Source: Desulfobacterales bacterium (lineage in GTDB: Bacteria; Desulfobacterota; Desulfobacteria; Desulfobacterales; JAAELO01). Taken from it: a stretch of 64,000 nucleotides of DNA. Location of the stretch: the NCBI GenBank assembly GCA_024226555.1, contig JAAELO010000336.1, forward strand, positions 1 through 64,000, read 5' to 3'. The position numbers and the translations under genes were made by a program. This document shows, piece by piece, positions 26,931-36,279 of this stretch. The stretch's first letter is position 1. Each line of letters begins with the position of its first letter. Under the pieces are notes generated by a model, which worked only from the letters and a program-made list of their open reading frames with translations, had not been told where the DNA came from and made no database searches.

Positions 26931-27131
26931 TTACTCCCATGGAGGCTTTGTTTCGAGGAACTGACTGTTTTTATCTATTTCCGGCAACTCAATTTCAATT
27001 CCTGCACCAAAAAAAACAATCTCCTGAATCTGAGGATTTAATTTAAGAATTTCAGAAGCTAAAGATTCACTTCCAAGCTCATTAAAAGCGATACTATCCC
27101 ACATATCACCCTGTTTAGTTATATACTTCAT
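26931..27131 (-). CDS. Tail protein X (LysM-like)
   Basis: The 66-residue protein reads as a LysM-like P2 gpX (PF05489): YITKQGDMWDSIAFNELGSE, LNPQIQEIVFFGAGIEIELP. It is needed for tail completion, and may stabilise the hub. It overlaps the tape measure gene by 4 nt. Confidence 0.9.
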   Translation of the reverse strand: MKYITKQGDMWDSIAFNELGSESLASEILKLNPQIQEIVFFGAGIEIELPEIDKNSQFLETKPPWE

Positions 27132-29437
27132 ATTCTGATTCTATCCTCATTTGCATTTATCTCATCCTGAGTTTTCTTGAACTCTTCAGCAGATAACTGA
27201 ACCGCTTTATTTGTCCTTCTCTCAATTTCACCCACATCAGCACCTGGTGCATTCACAATAATTTTTGGACTATAATTAACTTTATTGTTATATGAACCAG
27301 CTTCAACGGCTTCTTTTCGGACTTGCGGAAAGCGTCGATGCTCAACATATGGAGGAGAAACTATTTTTCTTGTCTTAGCCGGATCTGCAGAAGTTACTTT
27401 TGGCGTAGTCTTACCTGCAAACCCTAACAAACGCGCACCATATTTAATTATTTTTTTGATTTTAGCCCAGACAAAATTAACAAGATCCCGGAAGGGTTTG
27501 AATTTTTTATACAGTAAAACTGCAAGCCCTATTAATGCAGCAACACCTACCACTACTAATCCAATTGGATTTGCAGTTAAAGCTGCATTCAATAACCATT
27601 GTGCAGCTGTAGCTAATTTCGTACCGATTGCAAAAGCTCTTTGTGCCACAGCAACGCCTCTAACCGCTGCTGCGTGAATCCATAATCTTGCAGTTGAAAC
27701 CATAGTTGTTAAGCTTAAGGCTTTCTTTGCAAGGGTTAAACCTTTTACGACCAAACCATAGCCGGTTCCTATGTGACTGCTAAAACTCATTGCATAACCC
27801 AAAGCAAGAAGAGCTCCTGTGGCTCCAACAACAACTGCACCAACTCCCATAACGCCAGCCGTTAGAGTCGGGTTTGCATCAATAAAAACTCTGAGGTTAC
27901 TTGCAACACTTCCAATAGCATCAGCTAAAACTATTGAAACTGGAGCGAATCCCTGCCCAATGGATGCTGTAAGATTTTCCACAGATTGAGCAGCAACTCC
28001 CCATCTTTCTCCAGGGCCTTTGTTCATTGCCTGAGCCATTGCTTTTGTTGGGCCAAGACCGCCTGACATATTTTTAGCAATAGCATCCGTGTTACTTTTC
28101 AAATCATCAGTATTATTAATAAGTGAAGAGATAAAACTGGAAGCTTCATCGGATCCAAATGCCTTAGTTAATGAATCAGCTTCATCAGCATCGAGCTCAC
28201 CATATTTACCTTTAATCTCTTCAAGAATTTCAGGAATAGATTTTAATTTGCCTGTATCTGGATCTGTGAAATCAAGATTCAGTTCTTTACCAGCTTTATT
28301 GGCTCCCTTAATAAAAGCCCTTAATTTTGTAGCGGATTCTGAACCGGAAAATGTTTGCTGTAATTTGCCTAAAACAGCAAATTGCTCCTGCATGCTATAC
28401 CCTGCAGAAGTTGCAGCAGATCCAAGAGAGGATATTGCCTGAGACATTTGAGAACCATCTGTTCTGAACAACTGTACAGATGTTGCTATTCCGGCAGAAA
28501 AAGCCTCTCCAAACTTAAGATCCTTCTCTTCCTGTGATAAGGTATTCCAACCCTTTATTACTTTACTCCCAAACTTTCCAAACTCTTTACTATAAACACC
28601 ATAACCTTTTGCAAAAAGTGTTGTCATCTCACCTGTTGTTGCTTTTGTTGCTTTACCGGTCAGAGCTGCCATACTTGTAAATTTTGCAACAGACAGATCT
28701 GAAAGACTTGAAACACCACTTTTAATATCATAACTTGCACGAATAAAATCAGGTGCTGACGTTCCACTCCAGGTATCAGAAAACTTTGTTGCTTCAGCGG
28801 ATATTTTCTTAATCCCTTCAGCATCTATTCCTAAACTTGCAACTTCACCCTGAGCTGATGCAACTTTTGCATGACTTGCCCCCATTCCTGCAAGAGCAAG
28901 AGCAGCTCCTCCCACAGCAACAGCTTTACCCCGAACATTCTCACGAAACTGTTTACCTTTTTTTCTTCTTAAAACTCTTTTTTGAAGCTTCTCTTCTGCT
29001 TTCCTTGCCCTGTCGATATCACTTGCAAGTTTTCTACTTTCTGCAGAAAGATTTTTTGTATTTATTCCGGCAGATTTTAAGGAACCTTTTAACTTCTTTA
29101 GACCTGTTACCTGCCTGTTTAAACTATTTTTTAATTTTGCAGATTTACTTTTTGCTGAAGCAAACTCTCTCTTAAGTGCTGCAGTGGGTTTTGAAGTTGA
29201 ATCCATCTCAAGTTTTAATTTCTTACATTTAGCCTGAGCTTCATGAAACTCATTAGCTGTCTTTTTTATATCATTTCTTAAGCCTGAGAATTTATTAACA
29301 TTCTTTTGTTTGGATTCTAACCCCTTCACTTTTTTGTTCAGATCACCCAAACTCGAAGTAGCCATTCCTACTGCACTTCGGAAGGTATTAGCGACCAAAC
29401 CAACAATACTGAACCTAACTTTATGTTCTTGTCCCAT
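27128..29437 (-). CDS. Tail tape measure protein (TP901-type)
   Basis: The 769-residue protein has a long N-terminal helical region (about 25-165), a TP901 core (about 205-480, including SSLGSAATSAGYSMQEQFAVL and FSGSESATKLRAFIKGANKAG), and hydrophobic helices (about 515-650). It sets tail length during assembly. By the usual rule of about 0.15 nm per residue the tail would be of the order of 110 nm. The ATG directly follows the TAG of the E' frame (TAGATG), which places it in the standard tail chaperone-tape measure arrangement. Confidence 0.93.
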   Translation of the reverse strand: MGQEHKVRFSIVGLVANTFRSAVGMATSSLGDLNKKVKGLESKQKNVNKFSGLRNDIKKTANEFHEAQAKCKKLKLEMDSTSKPTAALKREFASAKSKSAKLKNSLNRQVTGLKKLKGSLKSAGINTKNLSAESRKLASDIDRARKAEEKLQKRVLRRKKGKQFRENVRGKAVAVGGAALALAGMGASHAKVASAQGEVASLGIDAEGIKKISAEATKFSDTWSGTSAPDFIRASYDIKSGVSSLSDLSVAKFTSMAALTGKATKATTGEMTTLFAKGYGVYSKEFGKFGSKVIKGWNTLSQEEKDLKFGEAFSAGIATSVQLFRTDGSQMSQAISSLGSAATSAGYSMQEQFAVLGKLQQTFSGSESATKLRAFIKGANKAGKELNLDFTDPDTGKLKSIPEILEEIKGKYGELDADEADSLTKAFGSDEASSFISSLINNTDDLKSNTDAIAKNMSGGLGPTKAMAQAMNKGPGERWGVAAQSVENLTASIGQGFAPVSIVLADAIGSVASNLRVFIDANPTLTAGVMGVGAVVVGATGALLALGYAMSFSSHIGTGYGLVVKGLTLAKKALSLTTMVSTARLWIHAAAVRGVAVAQRAFAIGTKLATAAQWLLNAALTANPIGLVVVGVAALIGLAVLLYKKFKPFRDLVNFVWAKIKKIIKYGARLLGFAGKTTPKVTSADPAKTRKIVSPPYVEHRRFPQVRKEAVEAGSYNNKVNYSPKIIVNAPGADVGEIERRTNKAVQLSAEEFKKTQDEINANEDRIRI

Positions 29438-29856
29438 CTATTCAATATTCCTGTTTATTGTTTCAACCCACTCATAAAGATCTACAAGAGCCATATGGTA
29501 ATAAAAATCAATTCCGGTTCTTGTAGCTCTTCCACAATCAAGAATTAGTTTTCTAATTTCTTGTGAGTTTGCTCCATACCGAGCAAAAAACGCTGCACTT
29601 CCTCAACTACTTCACAACCATCAAGGGCAGACAACTCAGCTAAATCACCATATTCATAACCAGAAGCTTTTGCAGCAACACAGAGACAATAACTAAAATT
29701 CAGTGAAAGTGGAGCAGTTGGAGTACCACCATTTAAATGATAGTCTCTTTCAGCACTAACTAAATCCATAACTTTCAAATCAATTAGTTTAAGATTGAGA
29801 ACTTTCACATCTTTTTCATTAACTTTAATTTTGTTTTTCAAAACGATTTTACCCAT
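29438..29856 (-). CDS. Tail assembly chaperone E+E' made by programmed -1 frameshift
   Basis: Within gpE the heptamer T TTT TTG (minus strand, 29590-29584) sits in the correct phase for a -1 slip, the same type of site used by P2 E/E'. After the slip the frame stays open (FFARYGANSQEIRKLILDCG ... VDLYEWVETINRNIE) to a TAG at 29440-29438, immediately before the tape measure ATG. The fusion would be 139 residues (90 from the zero frame, 49 from E'). Such paired chaperones coat the tape measure during tail assembly. Seen directly: slip site and open frame; frameshifting itself is inferred from P2. Confidence 0.85.
29545..29856 (-). CDS. Tail assembly chaperone E
   Basis: This is the 103-residue zero-frame product (MGKIVLKNKIKVNEKDVKVLNL...). 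It resembles the small E/gp41-type tail assembly chaperones found between tail tube and tape measure genes. It begins 5 bp after the tube gene stop and shares its first 90 residues with the E+E' frameshift product. Confidence 0.85.
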   Translation of the reverse strand: MGKIVLKNKIKVNEKDVKVLNLKLIDLKVMDLVSAERDYHLNGGTPTAPLSLNFSYCLCVAAKASGYEYGDLAELSALDGCEVVEEVQRFLLGMEQTHKKLEN

Positions 29857-29861
29857 TTTCT

Positions 29862-30383
29862 TTACACTCCCATTGCTCTGTTGATATCATCAAGGACGCT
29901 TACACCATCGACCTTGTAGATATTGTTAAATTTATCAATTTCCAAAAATTCAAAACTATCAACCAGAACCTTTATTTTTGTTAAACTTAGATCAACACTT
30001 GAATCAGTTCCTTCACCAATCAAAAACTTACCTAATGATGTTTTCATTGCACTTCCAACAACATCAATACGAATGTCCTGGATAGATCTGATCCCGTTTT
30101 GAGAATTTGTAACCTGAATCCCACCTCTCAAAGACACTATGTGAGCAACTGGTTTTGCAAAAACATTCATTTTATTTGTGATTGTTCTGAATTTTATGGT
30201 CATATTCAAAGCACCAATGTGACCAATAAGAGGGATCTCAGTTTTTCCCAAAAGACCCACTCCACCAAGTTCTACTTTTTGAGGTTCGATATCAGGTAGA
30301 GTAACATCTGCAACCCCTAACATGTCCTCTGAGCCTTCACCGTAGAAAACTTTATATCCGGCAACTACTTCTGGTATTATCAT
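29862..30383 (-). CDS. Major tail tube protein (FII-like)
   Basis: The 173-residue protein matches the contractile phage tube family (PF04985): IIPEVVAGYKVFYGEGSEDMLGVADVTLPDIEPQKVELGG (in part YKVFYGEGSEDMLGVADVTL) and IPLIGHIGALNMTIKFRTI. It forms the inner tube. It lies between sheath and chaperone genes as in P2. Confidence 0.92.
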   Translation of the reverse strand: MIIPEVVAGYKVFYGEGSEDMLGVADVTLPDIEPQKVELGGVGLLGKTEIPLIGHIGALNMTIKFRTITNKMNVFAKPVAHIVSLRGGIQVTNSQNGIRSIQDIRIDVVGSAMKTSLGKFLIGEGTDSSVDLSLTKIKVLVDSFEFLEIDKFNNIYKVDGVSVLDDINRAMGV

Positions 30384-30412
30384 TTAAAAACTCCTTAAAT
30401 TAAGCTGTTAGC

Positions 30413-31852
30413 CTACTTAAAAACCGCCTCAAAGTTTGCAGGATCATATTCCTGGATAAATTCAATATCTCTTGCCGGGCTTGGTGGAGTCATTAAAACA
30501 TGGAACTTTTGAACCCCATCCATCAGATCAAGAACGCTATTTTCATCAGATCTGAACTCAACTGTTGCACCAAGTAGAAATTGCCTTGCAACCAATCCAT
30601 CAAGCCACATCTGAGCAGATCCAAGAATTGTTTCAATTAATCGCCTGTTTGCAGGAGCATCGATCTTTGACCAAAAGGTTAAAATCAGAGTATTACCAAT
30701 CCATTTAAACATTCTTCGAGTGCAAATCCATGCATCTTTCGGGTCAGTATTTGCCGGATAACAAGCAGTTCTGTTTCCCCATAATTTCCAGCCACCAGAA
30801 AAATTCAGAGCAGTTACAATACCCTGGCCATTAAGATAATTTGCCTGTTCAAGCTGAAGCCAAACTGTTTCACCATCAGCTACACAACTATCTATCTGTA
30901 AATTATGATTACTTGGAGAAACGTATGGTACACCCGAATTTTCAGAATCTGTTCTTGCAATCAAACCTGCGATTTGCGTTGATAGATGAAAGGTTTCTGA
31001 ACCTAATTTTACCTTTGGCCAGCAAACAATCTGAGCCGGATCCATGAAGTTTTTTGAATTCTTCTCCGCTGGTGCATCGGAATATTTTTTAACAACCGAA
31101 TCATCAAGGTCAATTAGAGCAAGGCAACTGAAGATCTGATTAATGGATTTTGCTTTTGCAGTCATAACAGCAGCAACAGCGGGTTTATGAGACCAGCCAG
31201 GAGAAACGATTAAACCAGGTAAGGTCCTGTATTTTGGATAAGTACCATTTACAAGCTCAAGACCCTTAAGTTTTCCGCTTTCTGAATCAACTCCACCAAT
31301 AATATCAAATTCAGTTACTTTAGATGGATCTCCCACTGTAAAAGCAATTGAAACATCTGCATCAGAAACAATACTTCCTGTTGAAATTCTGATTATTTTT
31401 CCATTGATAAGATCAACATCATAATCTTCACCCATAACAAAAGTAACCGGAGTAACATCTTTGCTTTTGATCTCAACCGATCCGTCAATAATACCAGGAG
31501 AAAGCTCAACCTCATCTGAACTGAATTTAAAATCAGCTGCACCAACTTCTGTTTGATGAACAGAAGGATCAAAAACATTCACAAACAAAATCGGACAGAC
31601 CGCAAAAAGAGCAAAGTGAGATTTAACAAACTCACAAAGAGAATACTTTTCCCAGTCATCTGAATATCCAAAAGTGCTGACAGCTTCTGAATAACTTGAA
31701 ATCAAAGTAACCTCTTCAACAGGCCCGATTCCGTCCTCAAGCATATGAACAGGAGCAGTACCAACAACAAAAGGAACTGCAGAATCAACACTAACTGGTG
31801 GCAGTAAACCTGTTGGAACTTCTGAACTATAAACCCCGTGTTTGTATGTCAT
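30413..31852 (-). CDS. Contractile tail sheath protein (FI-like)
   Basis: The 479-residue protein matches the sheath family (PF04984): HGVYSSEVPTGLLPPVSVDS at the start, LPGLIVSPGWSHKPAVAAVM, GGWKLWGNRTACYP and the C-terminal SKIDAPANRRLIETILGSAQMW. It forms the contractile sheath and establishes this phage as a myovirus. One base separates its start from the small upstream gene. Confidence 0.95.
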   Translation of the reverse strand: MTYKHGVYSSEVPTGLLPPVSVDSAVPFVVGTAPVHMLEDGIGPVEEVTLISSYSEAVSTFGYSDDWEKYSLCEFVKSHFALFAVCPILFVNVFDPSVHQTEVGAADFKFSSDEVELSPGIIDGSVEIKSKDVTPVTFVMGEDYDVDLINGKIIRISTGSIVSDADVSIAFTVGDPSKVTEFDIIGGVDSESGKLKGLELVNGTYPKYRTLPGLIVSPGWSHKPAVAAVMTAKAKSINQIFSCLALIDLDDSVVKKYSDAPAEKNSKNFMDPAQIVCWPKVKLGSETFHLSTQIAGLIARTDSENSGVPYVSPSNHNLQIDSCVADGETVWLQLEQANYLNGQGIVTALNFSGGWKLWGNRTACYPANTDPKDAWICTRRMFKWIGNTLILTFWSKIDAPANRRLIETILGSAQMWLDGLVARQFLLGATVEFRSDENSVLDLMDGVQKFHVLMTPPSPARDIEFIQEYDPANFEAVFK

Positions 31853-32134
31853 TTAATTAACCTCCAACTCTTTTAAAACTCTTCTGACTGTTTGAGAAAG
31901 AAGAGATGCAGGTTTATTAAGCTCATTCATAGCCTTTTGAAGATCAGAAACAGGAACAAACAGTTTCTTAATACTCAAATGTTTTTGCTCAACAAACCCC
32001 TTAATTTCCACAGGCAACCCACCTTTAAAAGTTGTGAATTGACTCAATGAAACAGGAGTACTGATATTGGGACCAATGTAAATCTGTGGACCCGCAACTT
32101 TCGGTTCTTCCTTTTTCTTTACCTTTTTTTTCAT
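31853..32134 (-). CDS. Small phage protein upstream of the sheath
   Basis: The 93-residue protein has a basic N-terminus (MKKKVKKKEEPKV) and a central IYIGPNISTPVSLSQFTTFKGG. It sits exactly between the tail terminator-like gene (4-nt overlap) and the sheath. I do not recognise the family; similar small proteins occur at this point in Mu- and P2-like phages and may cap or join the tail. Confidence 0.6.
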   Translation of the reverse strand: MKKKVKKKEEPKVAGPQIYIGPNISTPVSLSQFTTFKGGLPVEIKGFVEQKHLSIKKLFVPVSDLQKAMNELNKPASLLSQTVRRVLKELEVN

Positions 32135-32613
32135 AGATAACTATCCTCCCTTGCTATGCCCGGATAACTCCATTTAGTTATAATTTCACATTCACTAAAA
32201 GGTTGAGGTTGATAATGTCTTGCTGCAGGATCTCCGGATGTCCATTTCACTGGTTTTTCCAGATTAAAAGAATCCCCACAAACACCTTTGCTCAGGATTA
32301 TTTTTCTACAAACCCAGGCAAGGTTTAAAACATCATTTACTCCAGCTTCTTCACTTTCAGCACTATAAACACCACATATTAATTTCACATTTACAACAGA
32401 GTGCGCAGCTCCCTGAGACTCATCATTGAAGCCTTCAAAAGCCTGCAGGATAATGCATGGATAATCTTCATTTCCTTTATCTTTTGAAGGCAACTCTCCA
32501 ATTAAAATTTTCACATCCGAATACTTCTCACCGCTATTCTCAACCCTGAATTTCTTATCACTCAATCCTTCATAAAGAAGTCCCTGCAATCCTTTTAAAA
32601 GTAAAAATTCCAT
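32131..32613 (-). CDS. Putative tail terminator/completion protein
   Basis: The 160-residue protein (VKILIGELPSKDKGNEDYPC, VVNVKLICGVYSAE, LNLAWVCRKIILSKG) has the size and position of tail terminator proteins between the gpZ-like and sheath genes. The alternation of strands and helices fits the shared fold, but sequence evidence is weak. It overlaps its upstream neighbour by 1 nt. Confidence 0.55.
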   Translation of the reverse strand: MEFLLLKGLQGLLYEGLSDKKFRVENSGEKYSDVKILIGELPSKDKGNEDYPCIILQAFEGFNDESQGAAHSVVNVKLICGVYSAESEEAGVNDVLNLAWVCRKIILSKGVCGDSFNLEKPVKWTSGDPAARHYQPQPFSECEIITKWSYPGIAREDSYL

Positions 32614-33161
32614 TACTTAAGACTCCTTTGAATCTCACGACCCATCTCATGTTTAAAATTCTTCTCAAACCTTTCAACAGCAGATTTTTCAACATTGTTT
32701 ACAACTTCCTCATTATTCATCATCTGAGGTATTGATGGCCCCAGTAGCTTTTCAACAGGTAGTCTTGATTTTTCAACTCTTCTGTAGATATGTTTTCCTT
32801 TTGAGAAAAAAGAACTACGAATTGTTTTTCTCTGCCTTCCAACACGAACAGAAAGACCAACTTTAGGCCTTGACCTTAAAGAATTGGGTCTGACTCCAAA
32901 CTCTCTAAGGCTAATCCTTGAACCTCTAACCAATGCAGATGCATTTGAACTTCTTCTGTTAGCTTTTTTAAAACTGAAACCTTTACGAACAGAAGCAGCT
33001 TTCACATTGTAATTTTCTCTGACACTTCTCACGCTGTCTGTTTTAACGCCCTGAATTGTGCGATTTACAGAACGGGCTAAAGCACCGTTTGCTTTATCTC
33101 CAATTACTTCAAAAAATAACCGGGCATTTTTAAGACCATCTGTATCGATATTAAGATTCAT
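32613..33161 (-). CDS. Minor tail protein Z-like
   Basis: The 182-residue basic protein matches the prophage minor tail Z type (PF06763): GALARSVNRTIQGVKTDSVR, YNVKAASVRKGFSFKKA and GVRPNSLRSRPKVGLSVRV. The family acts in head-tail joining or tail completion. It overlaps the holin gene by 11 nt. Confidence 0.8.
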   Translation of the reverse strand: MNLNIDTDGLKNARLFFEVIGDKANGALARSVNRTIQGVKTDSVRSVRENYNVKAASVRKGFSFKKANRRSSNASALVRGSRISLREFGVRPNSLRSRPKVGLSVRVGRQRKTIRSSFFSKGKHIYRRVEKSRLPVEKLLGPSIPQMMNNEEVVNNVEKSAVERFEKNFKHEMGREIQRSLK

Positions 33162-33720
33162 TTTTTTTCTTCATCCACGCTTTGATTGATGGATTATCAA
33201 TATTATCCAGAAACTCACCGGATTCTTCCCTGAACAGTTCGAGATCCTTCTCATCCTGTTTCTGTTTTCTCAGCTCATAAATATGACTTTGCATCTCATT
33301 AAACTTATCAGGATCTATAACCATCCCTTTTGTTTCCCGAATTTTGTGGAGCTCTCTTGCACAGAAGTAAAAACCGATAATTGCAGAAAGCACATACCAC
33401 ATGCGTTCAGGAACAGTTGAAAGTCCCAGATTTAAGATTTGAAATTCCTCCGGATTTGCATATGAAAGGATAAAATAAGCGACAATCAGAACAACAAAAA
33501 GCGGTCTGGGCATCCTGTTTAATCCATCCCAAAAGGAATCCCATGATGTTCTGTTGTTTCTATTATGAAATTCAGAACTAAAACTTTTTTGATTATTCAC
33601 ATACTCATCATGCTTATATAGATCTCTTTCTTTCTTGCTTCCTGTAAAAGTCTGGACAACGCTATTAACTCCATCAGAAACAGATTTTACAGCTTTTCCG
33701 AATATATCAAATCCAAACAT
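33151..33720 (-). CDS. Holin-like membrane protein (3TM holin type)
   Basis: The 189-residue protein has a polar N-terminus, then MPRPLFVVLIVAYFILSYA (about residues 70-90) and MWYVLSAIIGFYFCARELHK (about 105-124) as membrane helices, followed by a charged C-terminus. RMPRPLF and GFYFCARE match the phage holin family PF11351. It sits next to the endolysin gene, as expected for a lysis cassette, and would time release of the endolysin. Confidence 0.78.
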   Translation of the reverse strand: MFGFDIFGKAVKSVSDGVNSVVQTFTGSKKERDLYKHDEYVNNQKSFSSEFHNRNNRTSWDSFWDGLNRMPRPLFVVLIVAYFILSYANPEEFQILNLGLSTVPERMWYVLSAIIGFYFCARELHKIRETKGMVIDPDKFNEMQSHIYELRKQKQDEKDLELFREESGEFLDNIDNPSIKAWMKKKNES

Positions 33721-33722
33721 CT

Positions 33723-34265
33723 CTACACCTCTTTCCTGAAAGATTCAGCTCTTGCAAGCCATCCCTTAATGAATACTTCCTGTGTTTTGTCATTTGAAAC
33801 GATCAATTTATAAAAATTGATTCTTTCATCAACAACAGCATTATTGAAATATTCACCCATTTCAGTTTCAGCTGTGAAAGCAGCAATTCGTGTCTTTGCT
33901 CCAATAATTCCATCAATACTTCCGGATTTAAAACCAGCCTTACTTAAAACATTTTGCATAAACCTGACTGCTCTCCGTGGTCCATGATTGATTGCAGAAT
34001 CAAAAACAATGGGTTGAATATCAAAAGGAAGCTCATTAATTTGAGGAACATAATAGTAATTCTGTCTGTAAATCTCTTTTGCAATATCTACTTTCAGATT
34101 TCTCACATCAAAAACAGAAGCATCTCTACCAAACCACTTTGAAAGAGTTTTTCGGGTAATCCCAAAATTAGTTGGTCCACCCCTGTCACTCTTGTGATCA
34201 ACAAAGCCACCCTCTTTTTTCAATACTTCATCAATCATTAATTCTATCTGTTTAAAATTAGTCAT
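33723..34265 (-). CDS. Endolysin, glycoside hydrolase family 108
   Basis: The 180-residue protein has the GH108 start IDEVLKKEGGFVDHKSDRGGPTNFGITRKTL (in part KEGGFVDHKSDRGGPTNFGI), containing the catalytic glutamate E17-type residue in KEGG, and a C-terminal peptidoglycan-binding segment (VRFMQNVLSKAGFKSGSIDG). It has no signal peptide and therefore depends on the holin. It overlaps the preceding gene by 4 nt. Confidence 0.92.
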   Translation of the reverse strand: MTNFKQIELMIDEVLKKEGGFVDHKSDRGGPTNFGITRKTLSKWFGRDASVFDVRNLKVDIAKEIYRQNYYYVPQINELPFDIQPIVFDSAINHGPRRAVRFMQNVLSKAGFKSGSIDGIIGAKTRIAAFTAETEMGEYFNNAVVDERINFYKLIVSNDKTQEVFIKGWLARAESFRKEV

Positions 34266-34897
34266 GCTTTAACCCTTCGGGACATGATGAGACCGCAAAT
34301 CTTAAGAGAAGTTGCCCTGAATATCTGCAACTCATACTCAGATAGTTTTCTTGGTTTGTAGCAGTAATCTATTCTTACAAAGCCAATGGGAAGCATATCT
34401 ATTGAAAACAATCCAACCACATAAAACGATTCAACACCCTGGGAATGAATTGTTGAATACATGGATATATCTTTCTCTTTAAGCTCATTTGCATCAGCAC
34501 AACAGATCTCTTTCTCTTTTAGAAGTGTTGAGTTCCAACCAGCATAAAGTGAATTTGGCATATTCTGAAGACCACCAATTATTGACTTTACGCCCACCTG
34601 AACCCTTTCATGGGTATTCGAACATTTACCCATATGAACACCTTCTGTATTCACATCACCATTATGATATTGATAAAGAGAAGCCCGAGAGCACTGGGTT
34701 GAAACGATTAAGCTTTCAAGAGCATTATTAACCTTCAGATCCACTGCAATTTTCCCGGGAAGATCTTTTTTAAATCTCTTATGCTTATTGAGAATTTTCT
34801 TAACCAGATACCAGACGATTAAAACAAGAATAACCTGGTACAAGTCATACTTAGTAAACAAATCAAGAAACGTTTTAATTAATGCCCAATCAGGCAT
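34262..34897 (-). CDS. Membrane-anchored GAF-like phage protein in lysis cassette
   Basis: The start is placed at 34897 (MPDWALIKTF) because AAGGAG lies just upstream; the longer frame to 34948 would begin well inside the neighbour. The 211-residue protein has one membrane helix (about 18-35, YQVILVLIVWYLVKKI) and a cytoplasmic domain with SRASLYQYHNGD and a C-terminal SEYELQIFRATSLKICGLI, resembling GAF-type sensor domains. Role unknown; position before endolysin and holin suggests a lysis-timing or environment-sensing function. That is inference. Confidence 0.6.
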   Translation of the reverse strand: MPDWALIKTFLDLFTKYDLYQVILVLIVWYLVKKILNKHKRFKKDLPGKIAVDLKVNNALESLIVSTQCSRASLYQYHNGDVNTEGVHMGKCSNTHERVQVGVKSIIGGLQNMPNSLYAGWNSTLLKEKEICCADANELKEKDISMYSTIHSQGVESFYVVGLFSIDMLPIGFVRIDYCYKPRKLSEYELQIFRATSLKICGLIMSRRVKA

Positions 34898-35207
34898 ATC
34901 CACTCCTTCGTAGAAGTTCAAAATCGAGCCATGCACCATTCGGATCAAGTTTTTCTACAGAATAATTTTTGCTGTCGATTGTTATTTCCTGACCAAGATT
35001 AATTTCAAAGTCAAAGTCAGCTCTTAAGAAAGATATAAACATGTCATTTTCATTTATTCCGTGGTGTTCTTCCATAACAAGAACATCACGGTCAACGATT
35101 GCTCTTAAAGGTTTAGGCTCAGAACCTGAAACAGAAACCTGAACATCATGCCCAAGACGCTTTAACATCTCTACGGGAGAATCATTGATTACTGTTTCAA
35201 GTCTCAT
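34890..35207 (-). CDS. Putative head-tail joining protein
   Basis: The 105-residue protein follows the major capsid gene, the usual site of head-tail attachment proteins in lambda-like heads. It reads as a small beta-rich protein (VQVSVSGSEPKPLRAIVDRD, SKNYSVEKLDPNGAWLDFEL). The phrase at the end, a property-defining strand preceding LRR, resembles other phage head-tail connectors. The assignment rests mainly on position. Confidence 0.55.
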   Translation of the reverse strand: MRLETVINDSPVEMLKRLGHDVQVSVSGSEPKPLRAIVDRDVLVMEEHHGINENDMFISFLRADFDFEINLGQEITIDSKNYSVEKLDPNGAWLDFELLRRSGYA

Positions 35208-35240
35208 TTTAAAATTAGATCCTAAAGTTTAATAATTTAA

Positions 35241-36275
35241 TTATTCACTACTAACAGTTGTTTCACCTTTAACTAAAAGAGCTGGTCTTCGTGACATTGG
35301 TAAAACATTACTTTGGGTATGAAGATCTATCCATCTCCCGAATTTTTCTTCCACCTGTTTTGCGTAAAGCTCTTTACCTTTAGTATTTACAGACTCCAGA
35401 AAACTGGCAGGTGCAAGATAGGTTTTAAAAGTATCCCTGGTTCCAAGAGGGAAGAAATGTGCATTACCTTCTTCAATAAAAGACCTTACAACACCTCTTG
35501 CATCAGGTGCGTTTCCACTGTGCTCTTCAAAGGTAATTCCTTCAAAAACAAAACCTTTTCTGGAGTCACCACCTTTACCTACAAGGTTAAGAGCCTGAGC
35601 ATGATTAAGGTAATACTTCTCAACATTTGGATGTTCAATAAAGTCATCAAAGAATTTTTCATCACAAAAACAGTGGATCTTGCCGTTTGACACTTCACCC
35701 ATCATGTTTTGCTCAATGTGACGTTTTACTTCCCTGCACTTTTTAGCAATATTTGTATCTGGATTATCAAGCTCGAAATCTATTACTTTTTGCGTGACTT
35801 CAAACTCATCAAAGAAATTGTAAACAACCTTACCCTTTGGAGATAAAACAATCCCTTTAAGAGCTCCCCATTTTAAATATTCTTTGGTTATTGCATGCTT
35901 AAGTCGCATCACTTTACACTTTTCTGCAAATACTTCAGCTTCATTATACGTTTCAGATTCAGTTCCAAACTTACGAACATTTGCAAAAGCTTTCGCCATG
36001 AGAATATCATCATAAGGGATATTAGGAATCTGGAACGTCCTGCCTTTTCTTTTTGGTTCTTTTCCCTTTGGAGCTGGAGAACCTTCAGGTTCAATATCAA
36101 GCAAGTTTAAAACGCCATGTTTCTCTTCAATCAAAAGAGTGTCTGAATATATTGGTGTATCTACAAACAAACCCATTTGATGCAAACGACCATAATCATT
36201 AGGTATAAGGTTTATACCTGTTGTCATGGACACAAGATCAAACATATTTTCTCCATATGGACTTAAAATAGGCAT
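35241..36275 (-). CDS. Major capsid protein E
   Basis: The 344-residue protein matches lambda gpE (PF03864): FDLVSMTTGINLIPNDYGRL at the N-terminus, RGRTFQIPNIPYDD (KRKGRTFQIPNIPYDD), a GKVVYNFFDEF segment and a C-terminal GRWIDLHTQSNVLPMSRRPALLV. It forms the icosahedral shell. It follows gpD by 4 bp. Confidence 0.94.
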   Translation of the reverse strand: MPILSPYGENMFDLVSMTTGINLIPNDYGRLHQMGLFVDTPIYSDTLLIEEKHGVLNLLDIEPEGSPAPKGKEPKRKGRTFQIPNIPYDDILMAKAFANVRKFGTESETYNEAEVFAEKCKVMRLKHAITKEYLKWGALKGIVLSPKGKVVYNFFDEFEVTQKVIDFELDNPDTNIAKKCREVKRHIEQNMMGEVSNGKIHCFCDEKFFDDFIEHPNVEKYYLNHAQALNLVGKGGDSRKGFVFEGITFEEHSGNAPDARGVVRSFIEEGNAHFFPLGTRDTFKTYLAPASFLESVNTKGKELYAKQVEEKFGRWIDLHTQSNVLPMSRRPALLVKGETTVSSE

Positions 36276-36279
36276 ACTC

